In this document: in pieces, positions 5,158 through 9,716 of the stretch
Layout: each line of letters opens with the position of its first letter
Position numbering within the stretch: the first letter of the stretch is position 1
Source: Chloroflexota bacterium
Lineage (GTDB): Bacteria > Chloroflexota > Anaerolineae > B4-G1
Assembly (NCBI GenBank): GCA_024232355.1
Contig: JAAEPW010000922.1
Coordinates: 1-9,716, forward strand
Reading direction: 5' to 3'
Length of the DNA stretch: 9,716 bases
Notes under the pieces: model-generated
What the model saw: the letters and a program-made list of their open reading frames with translations, nothing else
Databases searched by the model: none
Told to the model about the DNA's origin: nothing
Position numbers and translations under genes: made by a program

Positions 5158-7107
5158 TTAAATTGTCTTTAACCGACATTGCAAAGCCAGATTTGCCGCC
5201 GTATCGTCATCAAGCGCCGCATCCCGGCAAACAAAGACATCGTCCTGAGAAAGGTTGAGGTGACGCAAATCAGACAGGTTGACGCGGCCATCCAGGCATA
5301 TGAGAAAGGATTGTTCCCTGTCCAAGTCAGTGACACGATAAATGGTGATTCCGGTATCCGTAGGGGCAAACCCACGTGTTTGCCCCGGTTGTGGGTGCAC
5401 ACCCGATTCCAATCCAGGGCGCACACGTGGGTGCGCCCCTACCAATTCGATGCGGCAATTCAACCCGTACCCCTCCTTGAGCGCGACCTCATAAATAACA
5501 TCCTCCGCCGTCCAACCATCCACCAGCGGGTCGGTAAAGAGCGTCATCTGTTGTTCGTAGGCGGTGGGGGTGTCATCGTCCACGCCGGGCCAGGAGCGGT
5601 AGTTGGAGGGGGCGAGTTTGAAGGCTTTAAAGCCCAGGTCTTCTGGCGTCTCGCGGGTGGTGAGAGGCAGTTGGCCCTCTTGTTCTTGCTGCATTTTGGC
5701 AATGACACGGCGGATGCGTTCTTTGCCAACATCAGCGAGTGTCACTAATTTTGTGTTATCATCATACATCTTTGGATTTGGTAGCTTCTCTGGTAATTGC
5801 ACCATAACAAAATGTCGGTTTCCATCATCCTTATGATTCAGTTCCAGAATTGCTTGTGCTGTCGTGGCAGATCCAGCGAAAAAATCTACTATTATGTCAT
5901 TGCTTTTAGGGGATGTTACTTGCTCAAGTAACGTCTTCAGCAAGGATGCTGGCTTGGGGAATGCTATCAATTTTTCCCCAAATATATCTGCGAGTTCTCT
6001 AGTGCCTTGCGTAGTGTAGCCCACATCCAAGATAGATGAGAAACCTGTGTACTTGCTACGGAGTTCACTCAAAAATCTCTTGAGCCGAGGGCGACCATTT
6101 GGATTAGCAGGCCACAAAATCCGCCCGTCGGCTATCAATTGCTGCATTCGTGTTTTCCCATAGATCCAGCCGCGAGATAGATGTGGAGGATAGCGTCTTT
6201 TAGTCTCTGGATCAACCAAGTCATAATGTAGATTTGGTCTTTCCTCTGCATTGGCTAGACCAGTCATATTGTCGCTCATCCAAGAACCACGCGGATCGTT
6301 GTCTGGATTCGAGTACTTTGAGAGATCCTTTGGCGTACCTGTGAAAACTGCCGCTCCCTTTTCATAGGCAAGCACATATTCGTGGTCTGTCGAAACATTG
6401 TTGATGTTCCGATTATCGGGCACTTGACGACGATGCCAAATGAGAATCACTATGAGATTCTCTTCTCCAAACACCTCATTCATCAACAACCGCAGATTAT
6501 GCACCTCGTGGTCATCAATACTCACAAAAATCACCCCATCATCCCGCAACAACTGCCGAGCCAGAAAAAGGCGCGGATACATCATACTCAGCCAGGTCGA
6601 GTGATAGCGCCCGCTGGTCTCGGGGTTGGAGGTGAGCAGATTGCCGTTGGCGTCCTGCTGTCCGGTGAGTTGCAGATAGGTGGCAAGGGGGTCGGCATAG
6701 TTGTCGGGGTAAACAAAGTCGTTGCCGGTGTTGTAGGGCGGGTCGATATAGATCATCTTTACCCGGCCAAAGTAGGGCTTGTAGAGCAGTTTGAGCACTT
6801 CCAGGTTGTCGCCCTCGATAAAGACGTGCTGGGTCTCGTCAAAGCGCACCGATTCTGCACGGCAGGGGACGAGGGTAGCGCGGGTGGGGGTTTGCAGGAG
6901 GCGAATGGCGTCGCGCTTACCTGTCCAGGTGAAGGTGTAGCGTTCGGGGGCGTCGTCTACGTGCTCACCGAGGGTGGCGCGGAGTTTTTCCCAGTCTATG
7001 TGGCCTTCGGTGAAGGCTTCGGGGAAGAGTTGTCGGAGGCGGGCGATTTGGTCTTGAATGATGTTGGGGGTTTCAGTCAAGATGGGTTCGCCGTGTTTTT
7101 CAGTCAT
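5158..7107 (-). CDS. mod: Type III restriction-modification system, Mod (adenine-N6 or cytosine-N4 DNA methyltransferase) subunit
   Basis: Mod recognises the target site and transfers methyl groups from S-adenosylmethionine; Res needs it for specificity. The catalytic motif DPPYNTG is at residues 122-128 and the cofactor-binding FFAGSATTAQ at 409-418, the order (catalytic before cofactor) of beta-class methyltransferases. FVSIDDHE (194-201) is another family block. Residues about 220-400 between the two motifs are the variable target-recognition region, and their DNA is visibly more AT-rich than both ends of the gene. GGGAG stands 7 bases before ATG 7107. The 649-residue length is normal. Residues 556-583 (VGAHPRVRP, then GQTRGFAPT) are translated palindromic repeats inserted near the C-terminal end between CRIEL and ITIYRVTD. 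The frame is kept and both conserved sides continue, so the enzyme may remain active. The gene ends 9 bases before RAYT. Confidence 0.95.
   Translation of the reverse strand: MTEKHGEPILTETPNIIQDQIARLRQLFPEAFTEGHIDWEKLRATLGEHVDDAPERYTFTWTGKRDAIRLLQTPTRATLVPCRAESVRFDETQHVFIEGDNLEVLKLLYKPYFGRVKMIYIDPPYNTGNDFVYPDNYADPLATYLQLTGQQDANGNLLTSNPETSGRYHSTWLSMMYPRLFLARQLLRDDGVIFVSIDDHEVHNLRLLMNEVFGEENLIVILIWHRRQVPDNRNINNVSTDHEYVLAYEKGAAVFTGTPKDLSKYSNPDNDPRGSWMSDNMTGLANAEERPNLHYDLVDPETKRRYPPHLSRGWIYGKTRMQQLIADGRILWPANPNGRPRLKRFLSELRSKYTGFSSILDVGYTTQGTRELADIFGEKLIAFPKPASLLKTLLEQVTSPKSNDIIVDFFAGSATTAQAILELNHKDDGNRHFVMVQLPEKLPNPKMYDDNTKLVTLADVGKERIRRVIAKMQQEQEGQLPLTTRETPEDLGFKAFKLAPSNYRSWPGVDDDTPTAYEQQMTLFTDPLVDGWTAEDVIYEVALKEGYGLNCRIELVGAHPRVRPGLESGVHPQPGQTRGFAPTDTGITIYRVTDLDREQSFLICLDGRVNLSDLRHLNLSQDDVFVCRDAALDDDTAANLALQCRLKTI
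5360..5442. repeat. Inverted pair of palindromic repeats (REPIN-like, copies 6 and 7) inserted in mod
   Basis: Copy 6 (5360-5386, plus, stem GGGGCAAAC / GTTTGCCCC) and copy 7 (5417-5442, minus, stem GCGCAC / GTGCGC) lie head-outward, 30 bases apart, so GTAG starts the element and CTAC ends it. This is the architecture of REPINs, the mobile doublets thought to be moved by RAYT enzymes. The 83-bp element lies entirely within the mod coding sequence and contains no stop in that frame. Confidence 0.85.
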
Positions 7108-7166
7108 AGGTATACTCCCACGTTATATCCAGTTTACAGAGAGCAAAGAAACCTCAAAATATCTCT

Positions 7167-8207
7167 TTACGTTTCATCGGCTTGTCGCAACTGATCCAAA
7201 AGCTGCTTGCGAATCCACGTTTTACCTGCTTTATTCGATAACGAGCCAAAAGGACCGCGTTCCCATGTCAATGTAAGGGCTCCACCACCAGGAAGTTCTA
7301 TTGTAACATCTTGTAGAACTTGTAGCTGTCTTTCAAAAGTATCTGCGGTATACTGTCGTCCATCATTTAGATCACATCGGTGCTTTGCAGCAGTAAACAT
7401 ACTAAGGATAGTCTCAATACCCATAGGTCTGCAAAGCATGTACTCCCTAGTATTGCCCCAAGCATCTGGCCAAACTCGTTGAACGCCTTTAAAGAACTCT
7501 TTGAAGATAACCGCCTGTTGCGCAGGTGGTTTCCTAGACAACACCCCTCCACTTTCAGTATGAGGTGCCAGACATCGTTTCATATGCCGGTTGGTCACCC
7601 AACAACCACGGTCCGCATCCATCATTTTGATTTTGCCGTTCAGTGGTGAATCCCTGTTGTCATTCAACTGTATTACAACATCCATCGTTGACGATTCTTC
7701 GGATGGCAGCTCTCGAATCTGGTAATACAAAGACAATAGATGAACATTGGTAACTTTGACTTGTTTGCTGTTGATATCCGCAAATATCTTGCCGCGAAGG
7801 TGGTCATCAGCATTCCACAATGCTACTACCGGTAGATCAAAATCGGTACCTTCACTATATTCGAATCCGGCAAGGCGATGCTGTCCATCCAAAACATAGG
7901 CGAGCTTGTCATCGTCACTGGGAAAATGGAGAACTTTTTGATGTGGGTTACCTGTGTTTGTTATCTCAACCTCGGTGGTCAGGCTCACAACGATAGCATT
8001 GGGAAGAAGGGCAGTTTCCTCCTGGATATACTGACCAATTTCTTTGGCGCGTTTATTATTCAGGATACGCTGAACTTCGTCCGGGTCATCGTGTGAGCGG
8101 GGAGTCACGTAACAAATCTTGTTTAATAGGGCCGAGTTCATCGAAAACAGGTAAAGTTCATATCCTTTTTGTTTGAGAATGTTCGCGGTTACTTCAAATC
8201 CAGCCAT
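7167..8207 (-). CDS. DGQHR-domain protein (DndB-related family)
   Basis: The signature LDGQHRLAGF is at residues 106-115, followed by IFADINSKQVKV (141-152), the second conserved block of DGQHR/DndB-like proteins. Known relatives include DndB, linked to DNA phosphorothioation loci as a DNA-binding regulator, and DGQHR proteins of other DNA-modification loci. No dnd or other sulfur-modification gene is visible in this window, so the precise role is unknown. A strong ribosome-binding site AAGGAG (8215-8220) lies 7 bases before ATG 8207. The start overlaps the end of the HNH gene by 19 bases, so the two are probably translationally coupled. Mod begins 59 bases after its stop. There is no signal peptide or membrane helix. 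Its DNA is more AT-rich than res. Possible jobs are regulation of the operon, or sensing or supporting modification; I cannot decide from sequence. Confidence 0.85.
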   Translation of the reverse strand: MAGFEVTANILKQKGYELYLFSMNSALLNKICYVTPRSHDDPDEVQRILNNKRAKEIGQYIQEETALLPNAIVVSLTTEVEITNTGNPHQKVLHFPSDDDKLAYVLDGQHRLAGFEYSEGTDFDLPVVALWNADDHLRGKIFADINSKQVKVTNVHLLSLYYQIRELPSEESSTMDVVIQLNDNRDSPLNGKIKMMDADRGCWVTNRHMKRCLAPHTESGGVLSRKPPAQQAVIFKEFFKGVQRVWPDAWGNTREYMLCRPMGIETILSMFTAAKHRCDLNDGRQYTADTFERQLQVLQDVTIELPGGGALTLTWERGPFGSLSNKAGKTWIRKQLLDQLRQADET

Positions 8208-8683
8208 GGTTTTTCTCCTTCTAGTTTATTGGATTTCTTCAAATTGCAAGTCGCACAAAGAAACTGCAAGTTGTATCGTTTTGACTTGCCACCAAGCGAA
8301 ACTGGAATGATGTGATCAATATGTAGCACAACCTCGGGAGGCACTCTATCACACTTAGTACAGCAATGAGGGGCAGTCCATAACAGCTTCAGATACTCAC
8401 CGTAGGTGATTGGCTCTCGATAGTGTTCTCTAAATTGCTTCTTGACCACGTCATACAATAAGTTGAGGTCGTGGACTGACCATGTGCGGCCAGTGCGGAG
8501 TCTCAGGTGATCGCGAAACTGCCGGAGACTGTCGGGGTGATCAAAAAGGGAACTATCTGGAATATCACTCCCCAATGCTCTTACAAGTTGTTCAGACAAT
8601 GCCCACTCTAGAAAGTGCGCAAAGGAGTCAGTATCTATTCCAAGGCAAGTAAGCAGTGTTTCAACTCTTGTTTGTTGGTTCAT
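8189..8683 (-). CDS. HNH endonuclease
   Basis: The 164-residue product has a C-terminal HNH domain with zinc-binding cysteine pairs: CCTKC (107-111), HIDHIIPVSLGG (121-132, the catalytic His-Ile-Asp-His region), YNLQFLCATCN (137-147) with the conserved Asn and the second CxxC. The N-terminal hundred residues are helical-looking and not recognised; they may bind DNA or the DGQHR partner. I chose ATG 8683 because AGGA stands 5-6 bases before it. A TTG at 8728 would add 15 residues but has no ribosome-binding site. It is the first gene of the minus-strand operon and overlaps the DGQHR gene by 19 bases. HNH enzymes beside restriction-modification genes often act as nucleases of defence systems, which here is inference. 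All catalytic residues are present. Confidence 0.9.
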   Translation of the reverse strand: MNQQTRVETLLTCLGIDTDSFAHFLEWALSEQLVRALGSDIPDSSLFDHPDSLRQFRDHLRLRTGRTWSVHDLNLLYDVVKKQFREHYREPITYGEYLKLLWTAPHCCTKCDRVPPEVVLHIDHIIPVSLGGKSKRYNLQFLCATCNLKKSNKLEGEKPWLDLK

Positions 8684-8855
8684 CTGGTTCCTATGGCGAA
8701 ACAAAAAGTCCGCCGTACTGTTGAGCAATCACGAAATTCTTGACGGTGGGCGGGCGGCTCGTCTAACAACAAGCTTGGTGTTACCATTCCCTTGCCAGGT
8801 CGTTCCACCGTCTTGGTCGTAACCTCGGGCCTGAACAAAGCCACAAAGCTTTCGC
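8684..8855 (-). other. Leader of the HNH-DGQHR-mod operon, no convincing gene
   Basis: About 170 bases lie between the predicted transcription start and the HNH ATG. A 42-codon frame (ATG 8857 to TGA 8729) is open, but its ATG overlaps the minus-10 box and lies upstream of the expected transcript start, so I do not call it. I see no clear riboswitch or terminator. The length leaves room for a regulatory leader or an operator for an autoregulator. Confidence 0.4.
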
Positions 8856-8884
8856 ATTGTAGCACACAAAAGCACACCATACAA
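8856..8884 (-). promoter_or_regulatory. Predicted extended minus-10 promoter for the HNH-DGQHR-mod operon
   Basis: On the minus strand TACAAT (8856-8861) is preceded by TGC, giving the extended minus-10 form TGnTACAAT. A weak minus-35 (TTGTAT, 8879-8884) lies 17 bases upstream. It points toward the HNH gene and lies back to back with a plus-strand promoter. It was found by eye against the sigma-70 consensus, which may not fully apply in this phylum. Confidence 0.42.
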
Positions 8885-8908
8885 GAAAGCGCCCACGCCC
8901 AAAACCAA

Positions 8909-8938
8909 TTTGCATCCTGCGAGACATTGCGGTATACT
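8909..8938 (+). promoter_or_regulatory. Predicted sigma-70-like promoter for the rightward gene
   Basis: TTTGCA (8909-8914) and TATACT (8933-8938) are 18 bases apart. The minus-10 matches five of six consensus bases and the minus-35 about four. Transcription from here would carry a leader of roughly 355 bases containing the 21-nt array before the gene at 9300. Confidence 0.38.
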
Positions 8939-9017
8939 TGTCAAAGTTCGACGGTCGAGCGGCGGGGATAAACATCAATACACACACCACGAAAGAACAA
9001 CCACCAACCATCGCGAC

Positions 9018-9030
9018 AAAAGGAGGTGAA
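9018..9030 (+). promoter_or_regulatory. Near-perfect Shine-Dalgarno sequence without a start codon
   Basis: AAAAGGAGGTGAA matches the complement of the 16S rRNA tail over about ten bases. The next bases (ACCCACACAATACC) contain no ATG, GTG or TTG at usable spacing. The only start, GTG at 9026, lies inside the motif. It sits just upstream of the 21-nt array, so it may be a ribosome standby site or the remnant of a lost start. Confidence 0.5.
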
Positions 9031-9070
9031 ACCCACACAATACCAACCGAAACAAGAGAGAAAAAGCCAT

Positions 9071-9259
9071 CATCAGGCGAGAAGGAATGCTCATCAAGCG
9101 AGAAGGAGACCCCATCAAGCGAGCAGGAGACCCCATCAGGCCAGAAGGAGACCTCATCAGGCCAGAAGGAGCCTTCATCAGGCCAGAAGGAACCCTCATC
9201 AGGTGAGCAGGAGCCCTCATCAAGCGAGCAGGAGCCCTCATCAGGCTCAAAGGTGAGCA
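9071..9259 (+). repeat. 21-nt minisatellite, about eight and a half units, in the leader of the rightward gene
   Basis: Units start with CATCA at 9071, 9092, 9113, 9134, 9155, 9176, 9197 and 9218, and a degraded ninth at 9239. Spacing is exactly 21 bases throughout. Each unit has CATCA(G/A)G followed by a purine run AGAAGGA(G) or AGCAGGAG and then a C-rich joint. Because 21 is a multiple of three, long frames stay open on both strands and encode seven-residue repeats (for example PSSGQKE); I see no ribosome-binding site that favours any of them. The third plus frame, the one leading into the gene at 9300, is stopped by TGA at 9204, so the array is not simply its N-terminus. The core AAGGAGACCC recurs exactly in the true ribosome-binding site at 9287-9296. 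Confidence 0.88.
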
Positions 9260-9299
9260 TATCAAATCAGCAAACCACCTACAAAAAAGGAGACCCGAA

Positions 9300-9716
9300 A
9301 TGCCTAAACCATTGACCCAAGTGGAACAGTTAGAAGCATTCAACGCCGCCCTGCAGAATGCGGCCCATCCCGAGATCGCCCCGCTCCTGGAAACCTGGGG
9401 CTATGACGAAGCCACCCGCACCGCCGACCTGGAACTGCTTGCCCAAACCCAGGCCGCCCGCACCGACCAACAGCGCGAAGTCTCCGAGGCCGACGTGGCC
9501 CACAAGGCCAAAGCCCAAACCAAAAAGGCCGCCCGCCCCGGATTCGTCCTGCTCCATCGTTTTATCCGCACCGCCGACCGCAAACACGCGGAACTCGACA
9601 TCGCCAGCACCCTCGGCGTCAAAGCCCTGCCCCAGGCCGAGGCCCCCTTTATCGGCTATACCACCGCTCTGCTCGACCGCATCGCCTCCCATCCCGACAT
9701 TGCCGCCGCCCTGGCC
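9300..9716 (+). CDS. Uncharacterised helical protein (partial, runs off the right edge)
   Basis: ATG 9300 follows AAGGAG (9287-9292) by 7 bases, an excellent start. The frame is open for 139 codons to the end of the window, so the C-terminus is missing. The sequence begins MPKPLTQVEQLEAFNAALQN and is strongly alpha-helical, rich in Ala, Glu, Gln and Lys. It has no signal peptide or membrane segment. Two similar stretches, HPEIAPLLETWGYDEAT (near residues 23-39) and HPDIAAALA (at the right edge), suggest a repeated helical unit. GC-rich codon choice (GCC, CTG, ACC) resembles the first gene in the window and contrasts with the AT-richer HNH and DGQHR genes, so this is probably resident chromosome. 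I do not recognise the function. It is transcribed divergently from the defence operon through the repeat-bearing leader. Confidence 0.88.
   Translation, partial: MPKPLTQVEQLEAFNAALQNAAHPEIAPLLETWGYDEATRTADLELLAQTQAARTDQQREVSEADVAHKAKAQTKKAARPGFVLLHRFIRTADRKHAELDIASTLGVKALPQAEAPFIGYTTALLDRIASHPDIAAALA

Noticed and set aside
6382..7194. 270-codon plus-strand frame opposite mod
   Set aside because: It is antisense to the DPPY-containing part of Mod, with low-complexity Gly/Val sequence typical of a shadow frame.
8720..8766. Integron attC-like motifs (GTTGAGC and GTCTAAC)
   Set aside because: The two boxes occur in the wrong order on either strand, and no integrase or cassette structure is present.
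8729..8857. 42-codon minus-strand frame in the HNH leader (MRKLCGFVQARGYDQ...)
   Set aside because: Its ATG overlaps the predicted minus-10 box and would lie upstream of the transcript start; there is no ribosome-binding site.
9071..9259. CRISPR array
   Set aside because: Units are contiguous 21-mers with no unique spacers, and no cas genes are visible.
8781..9260. 159-codon and 122-codon minus-strand frames with WPDEGSF-type and LMRAPSG-type repeats
   Set aside because: These are mirror frames of the same 21-nt array; they lack ribosome-binding sites and run against both flanking transcription units.
8938..9315. 125-codon plus-strand frame with PSSGQKE-type repeats
   Set aside because: It starts with TTG inside the predicted minus-10 box with no ribosome-binding site and overruns the well-supported ATG at 9300; a 21-nt repeat keeps frames open by chance.

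Overview
The window looks like an accessory (defence-type) region of a moderately GC-rich bacterium. Acidic secreted-type protein at the left edge, GC-rich genes, and a RAYT transposase with its GTAGGGGC-type palindromes suggest a filamentous Chloroflexota (Anaerolineae-like) relative. That assignment is inference from memory of similar genomes, not a search.

Layout. A plus-strand gene enters from the left edge and stops at 835. Everything from about 850 to 8900 lies on the minus strand. Read in the direction of transcription (right to left), this is an extended-minus-10 promoter near 8856, an HNH endonuclease (8683-8189), a DGQHR-domain protein overlapping it (8207-7167), a type III restriction-modification Mod subunit (7107-5158), a REP-associated tyrosine transposase inserted 9 nt after mod (5148-4546), a cluster of palindromic repeats, the type III Res subunit (4372-1586), a small two-helix membrane protein gene with an in-frame TAA at codon 11 (1550-1248), a hairpin, and a collapsed fossil of a large SAM-dependent DNA methyltransferase (1124-852). 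On the right a divergent plus-strand transcription unit has a leader with a 21-nt minisatellite of Shine-Dalgarno-like units. It is followed by a GC-rich gene of unknown function that runs off the window at 9716.

How the genes fit together. Mod and Res together form a type III restriction-modification system. The HNH and DGQHR genes are translationally coupled to each other and lie directly upstream in the same direction, so the four genes may form one compound defence operon. The methyltransferase fossil suggests that the site is a recurrent landing place for restriction-modification genes.

The most unusual feature is a family of about 26-nt palindromes (head GTAGGGG, core CACGTG). There are seven copies between 4412 and 5442. 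They lie between RAYT and res, inside the RAYT gene itself, and as an inverted pair inside mod, where they add in-frame peptides (VGAHPRVRP and GQTRGFAPT). Their stems covary by compensatory changes, and one copy supplies the RAYT stop codon. The second unusual feature is the 21-nt array: every unit carries an AGAAGGAG-like motif resembling the true ribosome-binding site of the downstream gene.
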